13,931 bases of DNA, taken from NCBI GenBank assembly GCA_030038955.1, contig JASHQV010000387.1, positions 1-13,931 on the forward strand. The letters are read 5' to 3'. The notes under the pieces are model-generated. The model had not been told where the DNA came from, did not search any database, and saw only the letters and a list, made by a program, of their open reading frames with translations. The position numbers and the translations under genes were made by a program. Numbering within the stretch: position 1 is the first letter of the stretch; every line of letters starts with the position of its first letter. This DNA comes from Solirubrobacteraceae bacterium. Lineage in GTDB: Bacteria > Actinomycetota > Thermoleophilia > Solirubrobacterales > Solirubrobacteraceae. Shown piece after piece: positions 7,248 through 13,412 of this stretch.

Positions 7248-7271
7248 GGCGGCGCGGAGGGATCTCGAAGG

Positions 7272-7346
7272 GCGCCGTCACCGAAACCTCAGGGGAGAGC
7301 ATCTGTTCAAGCCGGTGATGGCGCTGCATCGGCTGGCGCCGGTGAT
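7272..7346 (+). promoter_or_regulatory. Stem-loop with alternative pairing upstream of ldt
   Basis: GCGCCGTCACC (7272-7282) can pair with GGTGATGGCGC (7314-7324) over 11 bp with a single G-U pair, enclosing a 31-base loop. The 3' strand lies in a direct repeat, GCCGGTGAT, at 7311-7319 and again at 7338-7346, so the same 5' strand could pair with either copy. Mutually exclusive pairings are typical of regulatory leaders. It matches no riboswitch class I can recognise. It ends about 85 bases before the transpeptidase start. Whether it is transcribed is not known. Confidence 0.35.
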
Positions 7347-7430
7347 CTCTATGCTTGTTCCGCGCGTGGTCGAGGGGCTGGCACCAGAGGCTTCGGCCGG
7401 ACTTGCGAGAGGGTCTAGAAAGGTGACGAG

Positions 7431-8426
7431 ATGAGCAGCACGCGGTGGGCATCGGCGGCGGTGGCGGGCTTGGCCATAGCCGCGCTGGGCGGCTGGTTGG
7501 CGGTGCCGTCTGGTGCGTCTCCGCAATGGCTCGGCGCGCCGCGCATGTGGCACGGGATCGAGATCCGCTCCCTGTACCCGGTGCCGGCGCAGTTCCAGCG
7601 TGCACACGCTGCCGCGACTCACGCGAGCGATGCGTCGACGCAGACGCGCGCGACCGCGGCCACCAGCACGACCACGACCGGGACGACCACCACGGGCACG
7701 ACCCCGACGACCACCACCGGCACGACCACCACCGGCACGACCCCGACCACGACCACGACGCCGACCACCAAGAAGAAGCCGCCGGCCACGGTCCTGCTGT
7801 CGAACGAGACGAGCTTCACACGCTGGGCCTACACGAACGAGATCGTCTGGATACACAAGTCCGACGCATCCTCGTCGCGCCGCATCGTGCGCACCAACTG
7901 GTACACGCCCGATGGCTTCCCCGAGCTCTACCTGCTGCTCAGGCAGACGACCAACTCGAAGGGGCAGGTGTGGGTGAAGCTGCGGATCCCGGGACGGCCA
8001 AACGGCCGCGTCGGTTGGGTGCCCCGGCGCGCGCTGAGCCGCTACCACCTGACCCACTGGCTGATCGTGGTCAACCGCGTGAGCGCCCACATGTACGTGT
8101 ACGACCACGGCCACAAGGCTTGGAGCGCCCCCGTGGGCGTCGGCAAGCCCGCGACGCCGACCCCTACCGGGCACTTCTGGATCCGCGAGGTGTTCAAGAT
8201 CTCGAGTCCCAGCTCTGGCTACTACCCGTACGCGTTCGGGACGACCGACTACTCGACCCTGACCGACTGGCCGGGGGGCGGCGTGGTCGGGATCCACGGT
8301 CCTTACTACGACCCGAGCGGGATCCCCGGGCACATCTCGCACGGCTGCATCCGGCTCGAGGTGGCAGCCGACTTCTGGCTCGCTCGCCACGTCGGGCTGG
8401 GCGTGCCGGTCCACGTGATCAGCTGA
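7431..8426 (+). CDS. L,D-transpeptidase (YkuD domain)
   Basis: A 331-aa exported enzyme that would form 3-3 cross-links in peptidoglycan or attach proteins to it, acting outside the membrane. Seen: an N-terminal hydrophobic segment (about 7-26) serving as signal anchor or signal peptide; a Thr-rich linker (about 75-113) ending in TKKKPP; a region around 118-205 with an SH3-like look (VWVKLRIPGRPNGRVGWVPRRAL); and the YkuD domain from about 208. The active-site motif is complete: GIHGP with His289, then SGIPGHISHGCIRL with His304 and Cys306. The ATG at 7431 has AAAGGTG 5 bases upstream. The long linker would carry the catalytic domain from the membrane into the wall. It is preceded by an unusual repeat-rich, foldable leader. 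L,D-transpeptidase activity is well supported; the cross-link type is not. Confidence 0.93.
   Translation: MSSTRWASAAVAGLAIAALGGWLAVPSGASPQWLGAPRMWHGIEIRSLYPVPAQFQRAHAAATHASDASTQTRATAATSTTTTGTTTTGTTPTTTTGTTTTGTTPTTTTTPTTKKKPPATVLLSNETSFTRWAYTNEIVWIHKSDASSSRRIVRTNWYTPDGFPELYLLLRQTTNSKGQVWVKLRIPGRPNGRVGWVPRRALSRYHLTHWLIVVNRVSAHMYVYDHGHKAWSAPVGVGKPATPTPTGHFWIREVFKISSPSSGYYPYAFGTTDYSTLTDWPGGGVVGIHGPYYDPSGIPGHISHGCIRLEVAADFWLARHVGLGVPVHVIS
7668..7745 (+). repeat. Two 39-bp repeats coding the Thr-rich linker
   Basis: Two in-frame copies of a 13-residue unit (TTTTGTTTTGTTP, residues 80-92 and 93-105 of the L,D-transpeptidase), followed by a shorter TTTTTPTT. The DNA is a run of ACC/ACG codons. It likely varies in length among relatives. 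Confidence 0.85.
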
Positions 8427-8431
8427 TCGGC

Positions 8432-8461
8432 GGCGCTCGAGGCGGGCGGCGGCGGAGCGCC
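8432..8461 (+). terminator. Weak hairpin after the L,D-transpeptidase gene
   Basis: GGCGCTC (8432-8438) pairs with GAGCGCC (8455-8461), a 7-bp stem with a GC-rich 16-base loop, 5 bases after the stop codon. There is no U-tract. It is placed as a terminator by position only. Confidence 0.35.
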
Positions 8462-8488
8462 AGCGATCTTGCAAAGCTGGACATCTGA

Positions 8489-8517
8489 TTGGTGCTCGCA
8501 ACGCATAGCGCTAGGCT
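8489..8517 (+). promoter_or_regulatory. Candidate promoter of the HD-GYP gene
   Basis: TTGGTG (8489-8494), a 17-base spacer and TAGGCT (8512-8517) form a plausible sigma-A-type promoter with a TANNNT -10 box. The box ends 8 bases before the ATG at 8526, so the mRNA would start at or just before the start codon. No Shine-Dalgarno is present in the T-rich bases between (TTTTGTTT). This supports the ATG at 8526 and a leaderless transcript. Inference from pattern only. Confidence 0.4.
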
Positions 8518-8525
8518 TTTTGTTT

Positions 8526-9314
8526 ATGCCGGTGCGAGGGGTCACCGACCAGCTCTCAGGGGTCGCCAACCAGGCCTCCGAGATGGAGCGCTTGCGCGAC
8601 GAAGTGCGACGCCTCCAGGCCGAGCTCAGCCGGCGCGAGCGCGAGGCGATCGACACCGAGCGTCAGCTCGAGATCTACGCGCTCGACATGCGCGAGATCT
8701 GCAGGCAGCAGCGTTCCCGGGCGCAGATGATGGGCAACGGCTACCGGGCGACGGTGACCGCGCTGGCGAACGCGGTCGAGGCGCGCGACCGGTACACCGG
8801 CAAGCACGCCGAGCGCGTGGCCGCCTACGGCATGGAGATCGTGAGCAAGGTGGATACGCATCTGGCCGACGATCCCAGCACCGAGTTCGGCTTCCTCCTG
8901 CACGATGTCGGCAAGGTCGGGATCGCCGACGCGATCCTGCTCAAGGACGGCCCCCTGTCGCGTCGGGAGCGGGCGCTGATGCAACAGCACCCGATCATCG
9001 GCGAGACGATCGTCCACGACTTCCTTGGCGACGGCACCGTGCTGGTGCGCTCGCATCACGAGCGCTGGGACGGCAAGGGCTATCCGGACAAGATGGGCGG
9101 CGACGAGATTCCGCTGGCAGCGAGGGTGTTCGCGGTCGCAGACGTGCTGGACGCGCTCACCTCCGACCGGCCGTACCGCCCCGCCTCACCGGTCTGGGAG
9201 GCACGCGCGATGATCATCGCGCAATCCGGCCGCCACTTCGACCCAGTGGCGATCGAGGCGTTCGAGAGCATTACGGACGAGCGGTTCCTCGCGATCGGCG
9301 CGGCGTTCCGCTGA
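8526..9314 (+). CDS. HD-GYP cyclic-di-GMP phosphodiesterase with coiled coil
   Basis: A 262-aa cytosolic protein. Residues about 17-66 are charged heptad-like helix (ASEMERLRDEVRRLQAEL and onward), a likely dimerising coiled coil. The rest is an HD-GYP domain: KHAERVA with His94, LLHDVGKVGI with the metal-binding His126-Asp127 and Lys130, HHERWDGKGYP with His177-His178 and Gly-Tyr-Pro 185-187, then GGDEIPLAARVFAVADVLDALTSDRPYR. All signature residues are intact, so it should hydrolyse c-di-GMP, or possibly another cyclic dinucleotide. There is no receiver, PAS, GAF or membrane segment, unlike many HD-GYP proteins, so any input must come through the coiled coil or a partner. The frame is open further upstream to 8469, but the ATG at 8526 is chosen because the residues before it do not look like coding sequence and a candidate promoter overlaps them. 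Convergent with secG. Confidence 0.92.
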   Translation: MPVRGVTDQLSGVANQASEMERLRDEVRRLQAELSRREREAIDTERQLEIYALDMREICRQQRSRAQMMGNGYRATVTALANAVEARDRYTGKHAERVAAYGMEIVSKVDTHLADDPSTEFGFLLHDVGKVGIADAILLKDGPLSRRERALMQQHPIIGETIVHDFLGDGTVLVRSHHERWDGKGYPDKMGGDEIPLAARVFAVADVLDALTSDRPYRPASPVWEARAMIIAQSGRHFDPVAIEAFESITDERFLAIGAAFR

Positions 9315-9404
9315 CCCTTTCGGGTGGACGTCGTTCCCAAGCGGCGGACGTCGCGGCCCATCGTGCGCCCTCCTCGTCGTCGCCTGAGCGCAGCCTCGCT
9401 GCCG

Positions 9405-9632
9405 CTAGGCGATCTTGATCAGCACGATCGTGTTGATCGCAAACAGGATCGCGAACGCGATCGTCCAGCGGTTCAGGTTGCGCTCGACCAGCGATCCGCC
9501 GCCGAGCGGCCCGGCGCCCGTGCCAACGCCGAATGCGCCCGACAGCCCCGCATCCTTGCCAGAGTGCATCAGCACCAGGAAGATCAGCATGACGCTGATG
9601 AACACCTGGACGACGTCGAGGATCGTGACCAT
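9405..9632 (-). CDS. secG: Protein translocase subunit SecG
   Basis: A 75-aa small membrane subunit of the SecYEG channel, which assists SecA-driven export. Two membrane helices (about 3-22 and 55-75) flank the conserved cytosolic segment HSGKDAGLSGAFGVGTGAG, the usual SecG signature, followed by GGGSLVERNLNRWT. Length is normal. Start choice is open: ATG at 9632 is preceded in frame by GTG at 9635 and GTG at 9638, with no clear Shine-Dalgarno. TACCAT at 9642-9647 on this strand could be a -10 box, which would make a near-leaderless transcript from one of these codons. It lies 242 bases downstream of the ccmI-like gene on the same strand, probably a separate unit. Confidence 0.93.
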   Translation of the reverse strand: MVTILDVVQVFISVMLIFLVLMHSGKDAGLSGAFGVGTGAGPLGGGSLVERNLNRWTIAFAILFAINTIVLIKIA

Positions 9633-9737
9633 CACCACCAGATGGTAGCCGCTGGCATCCGCTGCTCGTCGTGCTTACGAAAGCGCGCGCCAGCTCAGTT
9701 TCGGGTGCCCGCGTCAGGGTCCGGAGGAGAGTTAGTC

Positions 9738-9791
9738 GTGAGATTTGGCGAGCGGCTGGGCGTGGAATCGATCCCGCCCACCCGGCCGTGA
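9738..9791 (+). CDS. Possible 17-residue peptide, unproven
   Basis: A short frame starting GTG at 9738, 8 bases after a good Shine-Dalgarno (GGAGGAG at 9723-9729), and ending TGA at 9789-9791; the peptide would begin MRFGERLGVESI. A 7-bp hairpin starts 5 bases after its stop. It lies in the gap between secG and the ccmI-like gene, antisense to any read-through of the ccm transcript. It is not enriched in any one amino acid as a classical attenuator leader would be. Only the ribosome site and layout argue for it. Confidence 0.18.
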   Translation: MRFGERLGVESIPPTRP

Positions 9792-9796
9792 CACGA

Positions 9797-9848
9797 GCCG
9801 TACTGGTGGTACGGCGGTGTCGCGGCGCCAGGCGCGTCTAGACGCCGC
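9797..9848 (-). terminator. Two adjacent hairpins beyond the ccm genes
   Basis: First stem: GCCGTAC (9797-9803) with GTACGGC (9809-9815), 5-base loop. Second: GCGGCG (9822-9827) with CGCCGC (9843-9848), enclosing the perfect 12-bp palindrome GCGTCTAGACGC (9834-9845) as an alternative fold. Read on the - strand they begin 32 bases after the stop of the ccmI-like gene, so they probably end the ccmE-ccmF-ccmI transcript. There is no U-tract. Confidence 0.4.
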
Positions 9849-9880
9849 CAAAGGACGCGATCTGATTCTTCTACGCACCC

Positions 9881-10186
9881 TTAGCCGCGCCGAGGCTTGG
9901 CTGCGGCATCGAGGCGCCGGAGGATCGCGACCGCCTCGCTGCGCAGGGTCGAGTCGATCGCCTCGAAGTCCTCGTCGGACAGCTTGCCGGTCTGGTGGTC
10001 GAGCTCGGCGTCGCGGATCTCGCGGTACTTGGCGTCGCGCTCGGCCTCGAGCTCCAACAGCTCGGATGGAGCCACGCCGGTGGCGCCGTCGCTGCCCGGC
10101 TCCGGACGGGCGGGATCGCGGCGCAGCGGTGCGGTGATCACGAAGACCACGGCGAACAGGACGGCGAGGACGATCACGTAGGTCAT
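9881..10186 (-). CDS. Short CcmI-like cytochrome c maturation protein
   Basis: A 101-aa protein with one N-terminal membrane helix (about 3-19, VIVLAVLFAVVFVITA) followed by a basic RR and a soluble charged helical region. The stretch IRDAELDHQTGKLSDEDFEA followed by LRSEAVAILRRLD matches the conserved N-terminal motif of CcmI-type proteins (an acidic -D-x-x-G-K-L-S-x-x-D-(F/Y)- pattern after the membrane helix). The C-terminal TPR domain of proteobacterial CcmI, which holds apocytochrome, is absent. It is the last gene of the ccmE-ccmF run, 52 bases after the ccmF stop, which supports a role in heme attachment at the outer membrane face. ATG at 10186 is the start; the ribosome site is weak. 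CcmI-like is a family-pattern inference; the exact role is unknown. Confidence 0.7.
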   Translation of the reverse strand: MTYVIVLAVLFAVVFVITAPLRRDPARPEPGSDGATGVAPSELLELEAERDAKYREIRDAELDHQTGKLSDEDFEAIDSTLRSEAVAILRRLDAAAKPRRG

Positions 10187-10238
10187 GTCGGCATGCTCGG
10201 CAGCCCCGCGCTACCGACGGGCGGCTCTCCAGACGAGT

Positions 10239-12443
10239 CTAGGCTGGCTCGCGGGCCAGCCGGGCCCGGTACACAGCGGTGATACGCCGCCTCGCCAGCA
10301 CCGGCACCGGCCACAGCGCGATCAGGCCGCCACCGGCCATGATCAGCGCGCCGGCCCAGATCCATGTAACGAGCGGCGCGACGATGATCAGGAACTCGAC
10401 CGGCCACGTGTGGGTGACGAAGCGGCGAGCGATGCCGGCCACGGCGATGTCGCGTTCCGCGTAGAAGCCATTCAGCACTTTGCTCTGCTGAGCGGGCGTG
10501 AGCTTCGAGAGCTTCGCCATGATCGCGGCCAGGTAGTTCCCGAACACGCGGTTGCCGCGGTTGATGTATCCCGACAGCGGATCCGGGTTCGCCGAGGTCA
10601 CGGCCCACAGGTTGCGCGTCGGCCCGGCGTCGAGCCCGACCGTGCTGTCGGCCTCGCCCGCGAAGAAGCGGCCGATCACGCCGGCGCTGGACTGGACGTC
10701 CGGGTAGTAGCCGCGGGTCGTTCGCAGCGTCGTCACGTAATGTCCGCCCTTGCTCACGCGCAGCACCGCGCCGAACGAGATCTTGGAGGCCAGCGTCGCC
10801 TCGGTCGGCCTCACGTAGTCGAACCGGTAGCCGTCCACGATCGCCGACTGGCCCGGGCTGAGGAACAGCTCGCGCGAGTGCTGGAACGACGAGGAGGCGG
10901 CGACCCCAATCAGCAGCACGGCGATCCCCAGGTGCACGAGGTAGCCCCCGTAGCGGCGGCGGTTGCGGCGGACCAGGCCGCCCAGCGCGAGCGGCCAGGC
11001 GTCGCCCGTGATCGCCCGGCGAGCGCTGGTGCCACGGTAGAACTCCTGCAGCACGGTCGCGATCACGAGCGCGCCAAACGTCCACATCGCAATCGCCAGC
11101 GGCTTGCTGGTCGCGTGCGCAAGCGCCAGCACGACGAACAGCACGACCGCAGCGAACGCGACCGGGAAGACGAAGTTGCGGCGCAGGTTGGCGGCGCTCA
11201 CGCGCCGCCAGGAGATCAACGGGCCGATCCCGGCGAGCGCGACCAGCACCAGTGCGAGCGGCACGACGAACGGCGTGAACGCGGGCGGCCCGACCGACAC
11301 CTTCGTGCCGGTCACGGCTTCGGAGATCAGCGGGAACATCGTCACCCAGAAGATCACGAACACCATCGCCACCAGCACCAGGTTCTGGAACAGGAACATC
11401 GCCTCGCGGGACAGCAGCGAGTCGATCCGGTGCTCGGACATCAGCGCCGGGCGGCGGTACACGATCAGTCCGATCGAGCCGAGCACCATCACGCCCAGCA
11501 GGACGACGAACGGCACCCCGAGCGTCGAGGCACCGAACGCGTGGATCGAGTCGAGCACCCCGGAGCGGACCAGGAACGTCCCGAAGATCGCCAGCGTGCC
11601 GCTCATCAGGATCAGCGACACGTTCCACACCTTCAGCATCCCCCGCTTCTCCTGGATCTGGATCGAGTGGATGAACGCGGTGATGCACAGCCAAGGCATC
11701 AGCGCCGCGTTCTCGACCGGGTCCCAGCCCCAGTAACCGCCCCAGCCGAGCTCGGTGTAGGACCACAGGGCGCCGAGGATGATGCCGATCCCGAGGAATA
11801 GCCAGGCGGCCAGCGCGAAGCGCCGCGTGTCCCGGATCCACTCCGACCCCAAGCGCCCGCTGACGAGCGCGCCGACCGCGAACGCGAACGGGATCGCCAT
11901 CAGCGTGTAGCCCGAGTAGAGCATCGGCGGGTGAAACATCATCGTCGGGTGCTGCAGGAGAGGGTCGAGCCCGGCGCCCTGGGTGGGCGCCGGGCTGCTC
12001 GTGGCAAACGGGTTGGCGGCAAAGCAGGCGAGCGCGTCGAAGAAGCCGCCGAATCCGAGCAGCACCGCGGTCGCGTAGGGGGCGATCTCGCGCAGGCGCC
12101 GGCGCGTGATGAACAACACCAAGCTCGACCACAGCGACAGCAGCGTCACCCACAGCAGCAACGAGCCGGCCTGCGAGGACCATGGGGCGGTCAGCTTGTA
12201 GAAAGTCGACAGCGTCGTCGACGACGTCTGGGCGACGATGTTGAAGCCGAAGTCGTTGCGCTGGAAGGCGACCTCGATCAGCGCGAACGCGAACACGGCC
12301 AGGCCCGCCAGCGCGTACACGGAGCGGCGACCAGAGTCGACCCAGTCGCGACGGCGGCTACGGGCGCCGTAGATCGATGCGCCGATCCCGTAGAGGCAGA
12401 CGGCAAGCGCGAGCAGCAGCAGGGTGTGGCCGAGCAGCGCCAC
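10239..12443 (-). CDS. ccmF: Cytochrome c heme lyase subunit CcmF
   Basis: A 734-aa polytopic membrane protein that takes heme from holo-CcmE and attaches it to CXXCH motifs of apocytochrome c outside the cytoplasmic membrane (System I). Seen: many hydrophobic helices; the tryptophan-rich heme-handling motif WGGYWGWDPVENAALMPW (234-251); TKVSVGPPAF; and all four family histidines by position: His171 (MFHPPMLY), His259 (FIHS), His301 (SIHAFG) and His504 (YLVHLG), matching the periplasmic and membrane heme ligands of E. coli CcmF. Its length exceeds E. coli CcmF (about 650); most of the extra lies in the last external loop (about 610-670, with NRGNRVFGNYLAA), before the final helix. The start is GTG at 12443, at the first hydrophobic helix, with no strong ribosome site. 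It lies 67 bases after ccmE and 52 before the ccmI-like gene, one likely operon. The WWD motif has Tyr where many have Trp. Identification is certain. Confidence 0.97.
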   Translation of the reverse strand: MALLGHTLLLLALAVCLYGIGASIYGARSRRRDWVDSGRRSVYALAGLAVFAFALIEVAFQRNDFGFNIVAQTSSTTLSTFYKLTAPWSSQAGSLLLWVTLLSLWSSLVLFITRRRLREIAPYATAVLLGFGGFFDALACFAANPFATSSPAPTQGAGLDPLLQHPTMMFHPPMLYSGYTLMAIPFAFAVGALVSGRLGSEWIRDTRRFALAAWLFLGIGIILGALWSYTELGWGGYWGWDPVENAALMPWLCITAFIHSIQIQEKRGMLKVWNVSLILMSGTLAIFGTFLVRSGVLDSIHAFGASTLGVPFVVLLGVMVLGSIGLIVYRRPALMSEHRIDSLLSREAMFLFQNLVLVAMVFVIFWVTMFPLISEAVTGTKVSVGPPAFTPFVVPLALVLVALAGIGPLISWRRVSAANLRRNFVFPVAFAAVVLFVVLALAHATSKPLAIAMWTFGALVIATVLQEFYRGTSARRAITGDAWPLALGGLVRRNRRRYGGYLVHLGIAVLLIGVAASSSFQHSRELFLSPGQSAIVDGYRFDYVRPTEATLASKISFGAVLRVSKGGHYVTTLRTTRGYYPDVQSSAGVIGRFFAGEADSTVGLDAGPTRNLWAVTSANPDPLSGYINRGNRVFGNYLAAIMAKLSKLTPAQQSKVLNGFYAERDIAVAGIARRFVTHTWPVEFLIIVAPLVTWIWAGALIMAGGGLIALWPVPVLARRRITAVYRARLAREPA

Positions 12444-12510
12444 TACGACTGACGGCGGCGGTCGACCGCGACCACGGTCTCGAAGCAGCTTGTCTCGGCG
12501 CGGGCGAGCA

Positions 12511-12918
12511 TCAGTTGGCGGCGCCCGAGGCAGCCTGGTACTTGGATGGGCACTTGGTGGTCAGCGAGTTCTGCTGGCCCACGAACGTCCCCTTGCGATC
12601 CGTCACATCGAGCAGCACGGCCCGCCCCTGCGCGAACGGGTCGGGCACGATCCCGCTGTAGCGCACGGGAACCGCCACGTCCTTCTTGGGGTCGCGGATG
12701 CTGAACACGAGCGTTCTGCCCTCCTGGTGGATCGAGCCGTCGAGCACGGTCCCCGCGAGGATGTAGGTCCCGCCGGGCTTGGCCCGCGCCAGCAGCTGGG
12801 AGGCGGTGAACTCGTCGCGGCCGGCGTCGAAGCTGACGTAGATCAGGGCGGTGGCGAGCAGGAGCGCGGCGGTCAGCGCCACGCTCAGGCGGATGACGCG
12901 CTTACGGTGGGGATCCAT
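12511..12918 (-). CDS. ccmE: Heme chaperone CcmE, Cys-type (CxxxY)
   Basis: A 135-aa membrane-anchored heme chaperone. One N-terminal helix (about 8-28) follows the basic MDPHRKRVIR start; an OB-fold domain follows, with the family landmarks GTVLDGSI, LVFSIRD and VPVRYSGIVPDPFAQGRAV. The heme-attachment site is TTKCPSKY: Cys123 with Tyr127, that is C-x-x-x-Y, where E. coli and most bacteria have H-x-x-x-Y. Cys-type CcmE is known from archaea and Desulfovibrio-type bacteria, whose Ccm systems often lack CcmG and CcmH. The ATG at 12918 is preferred because it gives a normal short N-terminus; an in-frame ATG at 12930 is possible. Neither has a well-spaced ribosome site. First gene of the ccmE-ccmF-ccmI-like run; ccmA, B, C and D are not in the window. 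Confidence 0.95.
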   Translation of the reverse strand: MDPHRKRVIRLSVALTAALLLATALIYVSFDAGRDEFTASQLLARAKPGGTYILAGTVLDGSIHQEGRTLVFSIRDPKKDVAVPVRYSGIVPDPFAQGRAVLLDVTDRKGTFVGQQNSLTTKCPSKYQAASGAAN

Positions 12919-13025
12919 GCGACAGAGCATTCTCCCACAGGAGGAATCGAGACCAGCCACAGGCGGCTGAGCCTTGTGTTAGCAGCAGGTAAAAACGGGC
13001 TCGACGGCGAAACCCTCCGACGACA

Positions 13026-13328
13026 ATGCCGTTACTGCTGACGTTGGGGATGCGGGCTCGGGCGTCGACCACAGACAAGCTCAGCCGCCGGGGGCGGCCT
13101 CGCCGCCGGGTGGCCGGGGCCATCCATGTGCGCGTCCGCGGCGGCGATCCGGCGTCCGGCGGAGGTGAGCATACGGTCGCTGAGCAGGCCCGCGCGGCGC
13201 TCGAGCGGCGGGACCTCGATCCCAGCCAGGACACGGCCGTCTACAGCTGCGGCTGCGGGACGGTGTTCGAGGGGCCGGTCAGCACGTCGGTGAGCTGCCC
13301 CCACTGCGGCATGCGGCAGGCCTGGTAG
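13026..13328 (+). CDS. Small zinc-ribbon protein
   Basis: Up to 100 aa with a C-terminal zinc ribbon: Cys75-x-Cys77 (YSCGCGTVFEGPVSTSV) and Cys91-Pro-His-Cys94 (CPHCGMRQAW), four Cys well placed for one metal. A short helix (AEQARAALERRDL) precedes it. The frame has the strong G/C third-position bias of real genes through the C-terminal half. The N-terminal part is Arg-rich and doubtful: ATG at 13050 and GTG at 13128 are other starts, the latter giving a 66-aa protein; no start has a good ribosome site. Similar short proteins ending in CPHCG-x-x-QAW are, as I recall, found in related actinobacteria without known function. Divergent from ccmE (107 bases between starts) and convergent with the LacI-type gene. 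Zinc binding is well supported; role unknown. Confidence 0.65.
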   Translation: MPLLLTLGMRARASTTDKLSRRGRPRRRVAGAIHVRVRGGDPASGGGEHTVAEQARAALERRDLDPSQDTAVYSCGCGTVFEGPVSTSVSCPHCGMRQAW

Positions 13329-13339
13329 GGCGCGAACAG

Positions 13340-13380
13340 GTCACGAATGCGCATCGCAGACCGTGTTGATGCTGCGTGAC
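13340..13380. terminator. Hairpin between convergent genes
   Basis: GTCACG (13340-13345) pairs with CGTGAC (13375-13380), and inside it GCATC (13351-13355) pairs with GATGC (13368-13372), giving an interrupted 11-bp stem with a 12-base loop. It begins 11 bases after the zinc-ribbon stop and ends 32 bases before the LacI-type stop, so it could end both transcripts. Confidence 0.45.
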
Positions 13381-13412
13381 TCCGAAAACTCGGTGCTAAT
13401 GGACATGCGTCG

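Larger units (their letters stand above)
7129..7430. other. 302-bp intergenic region, repeats and foldable leader
   Basis: Gap between dedA and the L,D-transpeptidase gene with no convincing coding frame. The first part is GC-rich repeats (7153-7247, with a degenerate extra unit at 7128-7146). The second part, 7248-7430, is less biased and has a stem-loop with two alternative pairing partners (7272-7346), TATGCT at 7350-7355 as a possible -10 box without a clear -35, and the ribosome site AAAGGTG at 7419-7425, 5 bases before the next ATG. Confidence 0.7.

Noticed and set aside
7248..7430. c-di-AMP (ydaO), fluoride or glycine riboswitch
   Set aside because: A GGTGATGG start recalls the fluoride class and the gene context recalls ydaO, but the conserved core blocks and pseudoknot partners of each are missing.
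7278..8501. 407-codon frame on - opposite the L,D-transpeptidase
   Set aside because: Translation is Arg/Gly/His-rich with no recognisable motif, and the + strand carries a complete YkuD enzyme.
9315..9404. Terminator between HD-GYP and secG
   Set aside because: Only a 4-bp ACCC/GGGT stem near 9314-9325 and a 5-bp GCAGC/GCTGC stem at 9390-9402 are visible, too weak to call.
9700..9760. Signal recognition particle RNA tip or a tRNA in the ccmI-secG gap
   Set aside because: GTCAGGGTCCGGAGGAG looks like the SRP RNA apical loop, but the opposing strand of the helix does not pair, the GGAA-type loop and following A-rich side are wrong, and no acceptor or T-arm of a tRNA can be built.
10185..11801. 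Long open frame on + opposite ccmF (about 538 codons)
   Set aside because: Antisense to an unambiguous ccmF; the translation is rich in Arg, His, Gln and Asp with no domain, as expected from the complement of a high-GC gene. The same holds for the long - strand frame inside ccmF at 10183-12183.
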